Part shown: positions 32,558 to 41,384 of the stretch, in pieces
Numbering within the stretch: the stretch's first letter is position 1
How the letters are laid out: every line of letters begins with the position of its first letter
Assembly (NCBI GenBank): GCA_021495925.1
Contig: JAKEKT010000069.1
Location: forward strand, 1 to 64,000
DNA from: Diplodia intermedia
Taxonomy: Eukaryota; Ascomycota; Dothideomycetes; Botryosphaeriales; Botryosphaeriaceae
DNA: 64,000 nt
Direction of reading: 5' to 3'
Notes under the pieces: generated by a model
The model's database searches: none
Seen by the model: only the letters and a program-made list of their open reading frames with translations
Told to the model about the DNA's origin: nothing
Made by a program: the position numbers and the translations under genes

Positions 32558-33888
32558 TCACACAGACCGCGTCAGCTTCAGCAAAGCATCCGCGGCTCGG
32601 TCCTTGACCCCGCTGCTCGTCAGGGTTTCCGAGTCGTTGTGGGCCCTGTGCCGGCCATGGTCCTCGCTGTAAGGAGGGCTGCTGAGCTGCGCAGCCGCTT
32701 GCCTGCCCGCGACCGGAGTCACGAATTCCCGGAGACTGCTACTGCCACGCGCGCGGGGAGTGCTGCTGCCACGGTCGCCGATGGCGGCGGCGGCATTGAC
32801 CGAAGTCGGCGGGGAAGAGGGCACCGGCGGCGCTGCTTGAGGGTCGGTGATGAAGCGCGTCGAGTACGCGGTGGGCATCAGGACCGGCGCTGGGAGGAGC
32901 TTGGGCGCGGTTTCCTCGCTGCTTCTGGCGTTTGCCAACGACAGGCCTTCTTCTACTTCTTCCTCTCCCGTGACCGTAATGGCGGGCGCGGCCGTGGTTT
33001 GCTCACCTTCCGGAGCCGGTGCGACAGATGGATCCGATGTCTGGGCCGGGGTGTCGGCGTCTTCGGCTGGCTTTCGTCGGTATTCTGCGGGGATCTCCAG
33101 ACATGACAACGGCACGAAGGTCTGGTCGGTCTTGACCTTGTAGAGCGCGACACGTAGGCGCAAGCGAAGGGCTTCGGCTCGTTGTGCTCCAGGCTCAATG
33201 TGCCGAATGTCACGGTGTACGGTTGTGGTGGAGGGCTTGGTTGCTCGCAAGGGCGGGGAAGATGAGGTCTGCTGGGATGAGCCGTGCGGGTTGTAGTCGA
33301 TAAGCGACGAGAAGGATGCTCTTGTTCCAGTCGTCTCTTGGGTTCCTTGAGGTGGGGGCTCCAGAGTATCTTCGTCAGTGGAGGTAAGGTCTCCGCGCGC
33401 GAGGTCGATAATTTGGCTGGCCTGCGACGTGGTTAGCATGCGGGACCGGTACGCCTCGGCGCAAACGGATTGCATACAAGTTGGGCAGATGCTTGCATGT
33501 TAGTCGTCGGCGCCTGGGCTGAGGTCTGCGGGGTGGCGTGCCCATGTACACGCTTCCTGAGTGCGCCAGTCGCGTCCTCGCGCGCATATGCGCTGTCGAC
33601 CTCATCTATGGACCTTTTCCTGCCGGTCATCTGGGCCGGAAGCTTTGAAATGGCGTACGCGTTCTCATCCTGCGTGAGCGACAGCGGGGGAGCGTGTTTG
33701 AACGGGCTCAGGTTCCGAGGCGGTTGTGTCTTATCGGTCATGATACCGGATTTCTGCGTCGCAACCCTCTTGTTCGGGGTAAGTTCTCCAAGAGCACGGC
33801 GCGCGGAGCTCTTGGACGGAGTCGCGATAGCCTTGTCGGGCATTGTGGGGTCCATTTGGGCTCTTCTGTTTGTTGTGGGTGTCGACAT
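32558..33888 (-). CDS. Whi5/Nrm1-type G1/S transcriptional repressor
   Basis: Exons (minus): 33888-33478 and 33421-32558; 424 aa. The 56-nt intron has donor GTATGC, a textbook TGCTAAC branch site and acceptor CGCAG, phase 0 on both sides. The N-terminus has the KSSARRALGELTPNKR motif seen in fungal cell-cycle regulators, a basic RKRSIDEVD patch and many Ser/Thr-Pro sites, as expected for a Cdk substrate. Residues about 218-247 (LRLRLRVALYKVKTDQTFVPLSCLEI, in segments) match the conserved Whi5/Nrm1 helix that binds the SBF/MBF transcription factors. ASQIIDLARGDL just after the splice is a second conserved-looking block. The Ser/Ala/Pro-rich C-terminus is disordered. Role, by family: repression of G1/S genes until phosphorylated. 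Which of Whi5 or Nrm1 it corresponds to is not decidable here. Confidence 0.8.
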
Positions 33889-35262
33889 GATGCAGGTACG
33901 CGTCCGGATTGAGGCGACGCGCAGTGACGGTGCAGTTCAGACGAAACAACAATGAGAGGGATTGATAAGAGGCCCTGGTGAATGAGACGCTCGACTTGCT
34001 TGGACAATGGCGCACAGGAGTAATTCTGAGGAGGGAGCAGAGGTGTTGCGACGCGGTGGGCAGAGGTGGATGTCGTGGACAGGCGGGCGTCCGCTTAGCG
34101 GCTACACGAGACGAGCGCGACATGGCATCGCGTTGCGCGCCGCGACAGCCCCATTTATCTGTGGAGAATGCGCGGGATCCGCGAATCCTGGGCTCCGAAC
34201 GCACGCATCTCTGGCTCTGATGTCACAGACGCCTCGGTGTGTCTTCCACTGTCTCATCGCCGAAGGCTTACAACGTGTTTGTTGTTGCACTGTAAACAGT
34301 CTTCTGAAACAGGCTGCTTGTAAATAAACAGGCCGTCAACACGCCGAAAGTCCTGGCCGCAGCGTGGCGTCCAGTGGTGGCAGAATGAACATGAGCTCTC
34401 GCTATCTCACGCCGGTGGTTCCGAAAGGGTTAAATGTGTCCGGAACATGCAGAAGTTGGCTGTTGGTGGGCTTATAAGCAGCCCTCTTGCCTCATGGGTG
34501 AGTCACAGCCACGGCAACGTACGACAATAGCATGGTCTTGCGATCTGCACTTCCGAGTGCACAACAGAAGCTTACAGGGGACAAGCTTTGATATGTCTAC
34601 GGTTTGTCTCGAGTTTCTCGATACCCAGAGGTGAGAGGACCTCGATGTGAGAGATGTCAGCATGTGCAGAAGCTAGGCCTCACTGTAGCAGAACACAAAA
34701 GCGCCGAGAAAGGGCGGTGGCTCCATCGAAAAGAAGTGAAATGCCTGGTTCCCCTAAGACTCGACGTTTACTATTTTAGACTGAACGGGCGCTTGCAAGG
34801 TGGACGAGAACGAGTGGGAACCACACAGCGAATAGATTAGTGACTAGTCGTCCACGCGATGGAAGAAGACCGGTGACAGAGTGGTCGACCTAGTCGCAGC
34901 GTAAGAACGAAGCTATAGTGAGTTTGAGGGGAGGGTAGCTTTGCACCGCAGGAGACCAGTTAAAGTGTGCACGGTGTGGCAGCCCCCTGGGGAGCGGGCG
35001 GCATGATTGGCCGCGGCTTATCTCCGATAAGTAGCCTCACGCGCGGCGCTCCGTCAGAGAGCACCCGTAGCTCCTCGTCCATCATCATCCCGGCTCCACC
35101 CACAACCACCTGACCTCTGACGCTGCCTCTAAAGCTCCGCCGTCTCCCACTCTGCTGTTCCCCACAACTCGCCGTCTCTGTACGGGGGATACACGCCCAC
35201 CACAAGCTCCAACAGCCCTCCCCAGAGCTCCGCCCAGCTCCGCCCAGCTCCGCTTGCCCGCC
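33889..35262. promoter_or_regulatory. divergent promoter region of the Whi5-like and SLC35F6-like genes
   Basis: 1.37 kb between two divergent start codons. Immediately before the right gene is a short tandem repeat, CGCCCAGCTC repeated, at about 35231-35250. No ORF in it has recognisable content. No TATA box was found near either start. Confidence 0.5.
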
Positions 35263-36735
35263 ATGGCTTCCGGAGCTCTCATACCCTTCCTGGTCGGCAT
35301 GATGCTGCTGACCGGTGTCTGCAACACACTCCTTACCAAATACCAAGTCAGACTACACGCCCATCGCCACAGCCTTACCCCTGCCCGCTAACCGCCTTAT
35401 CAGGACCAACAATGTGTGCGCAACTGCGACGGCCAACACCCCGAATACTTCGAGCAGCCTGTCGTACAAACGGCCCAGATGTTCATCGGCGAGATGGGCT
35501 GCTGGCTTGTGGTTGGCGGCTTCTCGCTTTTCCAATACTTCGCCTCCAAAAGGACGGTTGAATCGGGTGGCTACGAAGCCGTCCCCCGCGAGTCCACCGA
35601 CGCCCCCGCCCCTCCTTCGGCTGCCGACATCGAAGCCACGGCCGATACGCCTGACACTGCGAGCTCTGATGGCCATATTGCCAACCCACTCAAGTCGGCG
35701 CACGACGACCATTCGCGCACCCCCTTGACTGGCTGGAAGGTGTTATACCTGGCTCTGCCGGCTATCTGCGATATTGCAGGTACGACGCTTATGAACGTGG
35801 GTCTGCTCTTCGTTGCGGCCAGTATCTATCAGATGACGCGCGGCGCGTTGGTTCTCTTTGTTGGCCTTTTCAGCGTCCTGTTCCTGAAGCGCCACCTTGC
35901 TCTGTACAAGTGGGCGTCGTTGGTCATCGTCGTGGCTGGTGTCGCCGTTGTTGGTCTGGCCGGTGCTATCGCAAAGGAGTCGGCCCATGGGTCCAGCATC
36001 ATGCCTGAAGGCCAGACGCCCATCGGTGACAAGTATGCTTTCTCCGGGACCATCCTCGTGCGCAGCGCAACGAACGAGGTCAAGGCTGTGGCTACGCCTG
36101 TTGCAGTGCGCACCATTATCGGCATCCTCCTCATCGCCGGCGCCCAGATTTTCACAGCCACTCAGTTCGTGCTCGAGGAGAGCATCATGGAGAACTATGA
36201 GCTTGAGCCGCTGAAGGTCGTCGGCTGGGAGGGCATCTTCGGCTTCGTTGTTACAGTTCTTGTCATGGTCGTAATGCATTTTGCCGTCGGTAGGACCAAG
36301 GCGGGACGTTACGGGTACTTCGACGCAAGGGAAGGACTGTATCAAATCACTCACTTCCCAGCCGTAGCAATCAGCAGCATCCTTATCATGTTCAGTATTG
36401 GGTAAGTCCATCCACGAGGCATCTTCTTCTTACTCTCTAACCTTTGCGACAGCGGTTTCAACTTTTTCGGTCTTTCAGTCACACGCTCTGTGTCGGCCAC
36501 GGCGCGTGCGACCATTGACACTTGCCGTACCCTGTTCATCTGGATTGTCTCTCTTGGCCTTGGGTGGGAGACTTTCAAATGGCTGCAAGTGGTCGGCTTT
36601 GCCATGCTTGTCTACGGCACCTTCCTCTTCAACGACATTGTCCGCCCACCGATGAAGGCCTATTTGGAATGGAAGAGGAAGAAGAGGTCCGGCATGGACG
36701 AGCTGCTGCCGGAAGGTCCCATTGAGCATATCTAG
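35263..36735 (+). CDS. SLC35F6-like (DMT superfamily) transporter
   Basis: Exons: 35263-35346, 35404-36401, 36453-36735; 454 aa. Intron 1 (57 nt, donor GTCAGA, branch GCTAAC, acceptor TCAG) joins LLTKYQ to DQQCVRNC. Intron 2 (51 nt, GTAAGT ... GACAG) joins MFSIG to GFNFFGLSVTR. The N-terminal helix is followed by the CVRNCDGQHPEYFEQPVVQTAQMF stretch, which in segments is distinctive for SLC35F6/C2orf18-type proteins. About 10 hydrophobic helices follow, including ALPAICDIAGTTLMNVGLL and QMTRGALVLFVGLFSVLFL. A polar loop (about residues 80-130) is Ala/Pro/Asp-rich. Mammalian members sit in lysosomal and mitochondrial membranes. The fungal substrate is unknown. The short first exon was recovered by frame and the conserved KYQ/DQQC junction. 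Confidence 0.88.
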
Positions 36736-37284
36736 GTGGGGACCTTGAAGACGCAGCACAAGAAGTTTTGTTGCATCGACATGTGTAAATTCACGCCCAC
36801 TTTCTGTTAGGATAGTCTAAAGGGCATTCGAGGCGTTGGGGTAAGCATCAGGTATGTTTCTTGGTCATGGCTGGTGACGGCGTACTGGACATGTTGGTAG
36901 CCATGGTTGCTATTTTTCTGCGCTATGTCAGGGCAAAGTTCGTTGCAACGGATTATCAGGAATGTTATGCTTCTGTTCTCGGAGTTGTGTCCCCGAGAGG
37001 CAATAGCCGCTCAGCCCGAAAATATGGGCTACGTTCGAGATTTCTCATACTGATAAAGCACGGAGAAGAGGTTATTTCCGTTTTCCGATCATGCTTCTCG
37101 TGCAAAGATGGCGGATGCCCAATGAACTGCTTCAATCGGGGCCATCTCGCTTGAAGGATCATGAAGACCGGAGTTAAAGGGGACAACGGATTTACGTGTG
37201 CCGTGTAAGCATTATTGCCATGCTCCCCCCAGACAATTAACGTTCAGGCCTCGACGCAGAGACTCGAAGGAGTGTTGCTCGATC
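36736..37284. other. intergenic between SLC35F6-like and SDR genes
   Basis: About 550 bp, AT-richer. Contains the 3' flank of the transporter and the upstream control region of the reductase. ORFs are short and featureless. Confidence 0.5.
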
Positions 37285-37312
37285 TATAAAAGCGAGGAGC
37301 TTCGCGCTCCTC
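37285..37312 (+). promoter_or_regulatory. TATA box and adjacent hairpin upstream of the SDR gene
   Basis: TATAAA at 37285-37290, 64 bp before the ATG at 37354. It is followed at once by GAGGAGC-TTCGC-GCTCCTC (37294-37312), a 7-bp perfect stem with a 5-nt loop around the expected transcription start. A well-placed TATA box is rare among the other genes here and suggests inducible transcription. Confidence 0.65.
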
Positions 37313-37353
37313 TCCGGTGAACAACCCAACGCAAGCCAATCATCCTACCCACC

Positions 37354-38399
37354 ATGGCCACTGCCAACCTCGTCGATTTCCAAAACATCTTCTCACTCGA
37401 GGGCAAGGTTGCCGTCGTCACCGGCGGCTCCCGCGGCCTCGGCCTCGCCGCAGCGTCCGGCATCTTGCAAGCAGGCGCCTCGAAAGTCTACATCACCTCA
37501 CGAAGCAAGGATGGCTGCGAGGAAGCATGCGCGACGCTGAACGCCCTACCCAACAAGCGCGCCGGTGCCCAAGCCATCGCCGTGCCCGCCGACTCGTCGA
37601 CCGTGGACGGCATCCAGGAGCTTGCCGATGGCGTCGCCAAGTCGACGGACCATGTGGACGTCCTCCTGATCAACGCCGGCATGGCGTACGGCGAGCGGTT
37701 CGAGACGCACGACGAGAAGAAGTGGACGGAGGTCATGGACATCAACCTCAAGAGCGTGTTTTACACCGTTCAAAAGTACGTGATGCCTCGACCCTGCTGT
37801 AGGCCGTACTTGCTTGCTTACCTTGAACGTCCCAGATTCGCACCTCTCCTAACGAAACCCGAGCACGCAAACATGGCCGCGCCCTCGCGCGTCATCGTCA
37901 CCGCATCCGTCTCCGGTCTCGGTCCCACAACCCTCGGCGAGGGCGCGACGTACGTAAACACCCCGTATATCCTGCCTCTCCGTAGTCTCCTTCCTCTCTT
38001 CCCGCCCACTCCCCAAAAACGAGATGGAGAAAAAAGGGGGGGAAAGGAAAAACCACTCACTGACAACGAAATAACAGCTTCTCCTACGCCGCCGCCAAAG
38101 CCGGCGCGATCCACCTCGTCCGCCAACTCGCGCTGGAGCTCGGCCCGCGCAACGTGCTCGTCAACAGCATCGCCCCCGGCTTCTTCCCCAGCGACCTCGC
38201 CGCGCCGCTGATCGAGCGCATGGGCGGCGAGAGGGCGCTGGCGCGGTCGCGGCCGAACGGGCGGCTGGGCAGGGGCGAGGATTTCGCGGCCACGGTCGTG
38301 TGGCTGGCGAGTCGGGCGGGCAGCCACGTCACCGGGCAGTGTGTTGTGTTGGATGGGGGCGGGAGTGTGGGGAAGGTCGTGAGAGAGGAGGAGGAGTAG
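37354..38399 (+). CDS. short-chain dehydrogenase/reductase, RhlG-like
   Basis: Exons: 37354-37775, 37836-37949, 38078-38399; 285 aa. Introns of 60 and 128 nt, both donors GTACGT, join TVQK to FAPLLT and GEGAT to FSYAAAK. Rossmann NAD(P) motif TGGSRGLG at 23-30, NAG in INAGMAYG, the catalytic Ser in VTASVSG (about 165-167), and the catalytic Tyr182/Lys186 in SYAAAK. PGFFPSDLAAPL follows, and the C-terminus VTGQCVVLDGGGS is standard for classical SDRs. LQAGASKVYITSR and LNALPNKRAGAQAI resemble the fungal group named after the bacterial 3-oxoacyl reductase RhlG. A cytosolic NADPH-dependent ketone reductase is likely; the substrate is unknown. The TATA box upstream and the tRNA downstream show it is a stand-alone gene. 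Confidence 0.9.
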
Positions 38400-38816
38400 G
38401 ATGGGGAGTAGGCAATGTTTGGATAGCGGAATCGACTTGGTCTTTTTTTTTTGTTGATATGTGCATGTCAATGAGTGCGGTTTTTTTTTTTTTTGTGAAC
38501 AAACGCCCCTTAAAATCTCCATCATGTTTGTCTACCTGTACGTAGCCGGCCCAGCATACTCTGACAAAAGCACCACGATCGTCTCTGAAGCGACGTTCCA
38601 GTGTCGCATGGTGTTGCTCATGCGTGCAATTTGACCTCGAAAAAGTTCCTGCCATCACCCCTTCCACCACACTCACCATGCATTCAGCAACGGGCACGTT
38701 CTCTGGATTCCTCTAGCTGGGATATGGTATATATTGTAAAGATTTGATGTCTCTTCCATCAGCAACCAAGCAGTACAGCTCGGTTGATGTTTCAGCAGCT
38801 CAATATCGAGTTTACT
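38400..38816. other. 3' flank of SDR gene; no gene seen
   Basis: About 420 bp, with two T-runs (about 38442-38451 and 38481-38494). Nothing else recognised before the tRNA gene. Confidence 0.55.
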
Positions 38817-38888
38817 GGCCGCATGGCCCAATGGCAAGGCGCTTGACTACGAATCAAGAGATTCCAGGTTCGACCCCTGGTGTGGTCA
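38817..38888 (+). tRNA. tRNA-Arg (anticodon ACG)
   Basis: 72 nt without intron. The acceptor stem GGCCGCA pairs with TGTGGTC (with G-U pairs), discriminator A. The D arm is around GGCCCAATGGC. The anticodon stem CTTGA/TCAAG encloses loop CTACGAA with anticodon ACG (A34 presumably edited to inosine, reading CGU/CGC/CGA). The T arm CCAGG-TTCGACC-CCTGG holds the B box. An RNA polymerase III terminator TTTT lies at 38894-38897. Confidence 0.93.
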
Positions 38889-38893
38889 TATCC

Positions 38894-38897
38894 TTTT
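38894..38897 (+). terminator. Pol III T-run terminator of tRNA-Arg
   Basis: Four T residues starting 6 nt after the tRNA 3' end. Confidence 0.7.
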
Positions 38898-39037
38898 GCA
38901 TTTCTGTACTGAGATAAGTGTGGACTTGGGGTGGTGAGTTGGATGGTGAAGAATTTTTTTTTCACTTTTTTTTTCACGATAGCGTCGGCGATGTTCGGCC
39001 CGCATGGATTGCAGGGCCACCGAACAATCAAAATCTG

Positions 39038-39203
39038 CACAGCAGGCGAAAGAAGATATGATCATCTTTCTATGTAGATGGGTAGTTGAATCTTTTGTCT
39101 GGACAAAAGTGCATGTATTTAAAGCTTGCATTTACATCCGGACACTAGATTCAACTACCTACATGAATATGTCTATGTAAGGCAGGTGCAGACGGGCCGA
39201 GAC
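39038..39203. mobile_element. foldback MITE-like element, copy 3 (decayed)
   Basis: Left end CACAGCAGGCGAAAGAA is a diverged form of the family terminus. The inner inverted pair GTAGTTGAATCTTTTGTC / ACTAGATTCAACTAC and the core TGCATTTACATCCGGAC are recognisable. The right side keeps only GGCAGGTGCAGACGGG. It begins 150 bp downstream of the tRNA gene. Confidence 0.6.
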
Positions 39204-39229
39204 CTCTGTTCTCCACCGAGGACGCGACA

Positions 39230-39375
39230 CTCTTCCTACGTAGGTACTTGAATGCATTGTCCGGACGTAAATGTAAGTTTTGAAAGCCCACATTTACGTC
39301 CGGATCTTGTCCTTAACTACCGATCCCATGTGAGTCTCTGCGAGGCCGATGCGGGTGGGCCAATTACCCTCGCAG
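39230..39375. mobile_element. foldback MITE-like element, copy 4 (decayed)
   Basis: The inner pair GTACTTGAATGCATTGTCCG / CGGATCTTGTCCTTAACTAC flanks ACGTAAATGT...ACATTTACGT. The right end GCCGATGCGGGTGGGCCAATTA is a diverged family terminus; the left terminus is not recognisable. It lies almost head-to-tail with copy 3. Confidence 0.6.
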
Positions 39376-39902
39376 ACCTATGTGGCTCAGTCAGATCCCT
39401 CCCTCATTGTGGCGTTTCGAAGTGTTACACCAAAAGCACACACATCTCACAAAGATCAGGGATATTTGTGCTTACACAAACACTCGTAGCCTTCTCCGGC
39501 CTACAAGCTTATCGCCTCTCTCGCAGCAACGCATGCTTCCTCTCGATTGACCTCTTCTTACCCCGTGTAACCCGGATAGCTCGGTCAGTTACACATGAAA
39601 GCACGAAGACGTCACACCAGCCAAGATCAAATGACCAGTCGTCCCGCGGTCAACTCTCTTCATCCCCTATCGGTAGAGGACAGCGTACTACGGTGTTCCG
39701 CACATCCCCAATCATACGCTGCACTAAAACCAGCCCCCATCGCCGTGACCAACCCGATTCTGAGCTCTCCCCGAAGAAGAGAGGAGGAGACGCCAAACGG
39801 CTTCTTGGTCAACTTTCCCTCTTGCCACCCACCCTCCACCTCCCAAGCAGCCTCTCCCCGCCACCGACAGCCAAAAACACAATCAAACAACAGAAGCAAA
39901 AA
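39376..39902. other. intergenic leader region
   Basis: About 530 bp. A long plus-strand frame runs through it from 39252 only because the foldback element is open in that frame. The region just before 39903 is a C/A-rich leader. Confidence 0.4.
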
Positions 39903-40490
39903 ATGCGTCTCACCACCACCACCACCACCGTCACCATAACCGTCACCAGAAGGAGGCCAAAGCGCCAAACACCCATCACGAAAGAGACCAGGATCTCCAC
40001 CACATCAACGAAGAGCAGCGGACAGCACAGCCACGAGAAAAGAGATGCGGCCATCGACGACGACAACAAGGCACGACGAAGCGACCCACAACACCCGAAA
40101 GCCTCCTCGTCGCCATCGTCATCGTCATCATCGTCAACCGGCAAAAGACCGCACCTTCTTCCCCCCTGCAAGCCTCCTCCTCCCCCTCCTCCCCCTCCTC
40201 CCCCCAAAAAGGCTGTCCGCTTCGACGACAGCAGCAGCGCCACGAGCTGCACGCGAGGCGCGCCACCGCCGCCGCTACTGCCGCCGCCGTCGAGGATGGG
40301 GATGAGGATGATCGCGTGGGGGGAGCAGCCCGATTCCAGTCGACGACAGCAGAGGGCGGCCGGAAAAGGAGGAGGAGGAGGAGGAGGAGGAGGAGGAGGA
40401 AGAGGCGAGCGGTCGGTGGACCGGCACGTCGTGTCCGAGCGCATCTACATCTCGTCGTCGAGCCGCAGGTGGCGGAGGAGGGTGCTGTAA
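39903..40490 (+). CDS. hypothetical low-complexity protein with a KKAVRFD motif
   Basis: 195 aa from ATG 39903 (context CAAAAAATGC, good for fungi). It opens MRLTTTTTTVTITVTRRR, then a Ser run, an 11-Pro run and KKAVRFDDSSS. KAVRF fits the RVxF docking motif for protein phosphatase 1. An 11-Gly run from AGG repeats follows, and the C-terminus is basic (SSSSRRWRRRVL). All the runs come from triplet repeats, so chance reading of repeats is a serious alternative; an opposite-strand ORF covers the same DNA. No homologue is recognised. Confidence 0.35.
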   Translation: MRLTTTTTTVTITVTRRRPKRQTPITKETRISTTSTKSSGQHSHEKRDAAIDDDNKARRSDPQHPKASSSPSSSSSSSTGKRPHLLPPCKPPPPPPPPPPPKKAVRFDDSSSATSCTRGAPPPPLLPPPSRMGMRMIAWGEQPDSSRRQQRAAGKGGGGGGGGGGGRGERSVDRHVVSERIYISSSSRRWRRRVL

Positions 40491-41384
40491 AGAAGGAGAA
40501 GAAGAGGAAGAGATACATATACGGCGGGCGAGGAAAGCATTGCGGGGATGATGATGGCGTTTGGAAATGTGTGGGTAAGTAGCGGGAGGCTGTCTCTTTT
40601 TTCTTTTCCTTTTTCTTTTTTGGTGCAATGTGTGCATGTCAGTTTCTCATCAAACCTCCCCCCCAAAGCCTTTCCTGTTCAAACTGCGTTCGGGACGGCA
40701 GTTTCCGGTAGAATACTACTCTATCATTCTCGCCGCTGGTGTGTTTTGATTGATCTTGATCAAGCCTGCGTTGTGAATGGTAATCCACGTCTTGTGAGCA
40801 GAGAAATGACAATGTTCACCAGTGCTTCCTAACAACACTTCCTACAAAAAGAGCGTAGTTTGTACGACACAGAACCGAGAAGGGTTCAAGCTCTTCTAAA
40901 CGAGATGGACTGCAACATAACGCTCATGTTTGCCTCGAGAATCACCGCTTTGGGCGTTTTTTCCTTTTTTCTACTTCATACAGTCAAACGTCGACGTATC
41001 TACGTTCTCAATCAATTGCTGTTCAGCCAGCCCCGCCATGCAAACCATTCCTCCAACCATGAGTCGCAAGGAGTGTGCGTTTGAGCGGTGAATGTGTGTC
41101 CCTGAAGCTTGCCATCAGAGACGCTGTTTGTTTGGAGAGTGGAGGAGGGAGGTGTGGGAAGACAGAAACGACTAAAGAAAACCCCCGCCATGCGGTCCAC
41201 CGACAGCTTGCACCTGAAATGCTCTAAAGCGCAGAAAACTAAAAAGTAGAAGATGATACAGAGGAAGTCGGATGCGTGGGAGAAACAAACTTCCTTTCCA
41301 GCCAGCCAAGCCCTATTCATTCAGAAAAGATTCTTCACTCCTCACCAGCCATTACAGGCATCCAAATAAATCATCGCCGTCATC
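40491..41384. other. intergenic between converging transcripts
   Basis: About 890 bp; probably 3' UTRs of the plus-strand hypothetical gene and of the minus-strand m-AAA protease gene. No gene recognised. Confidence 0.5.

Noticed and set aside
39809..40444. 211-codon minus-strand ORF with poly-Gly and poly-Asp
   Set aside because: Reverse reading of the same triplet repeats as the plus-strand frame; no good start context and no features.
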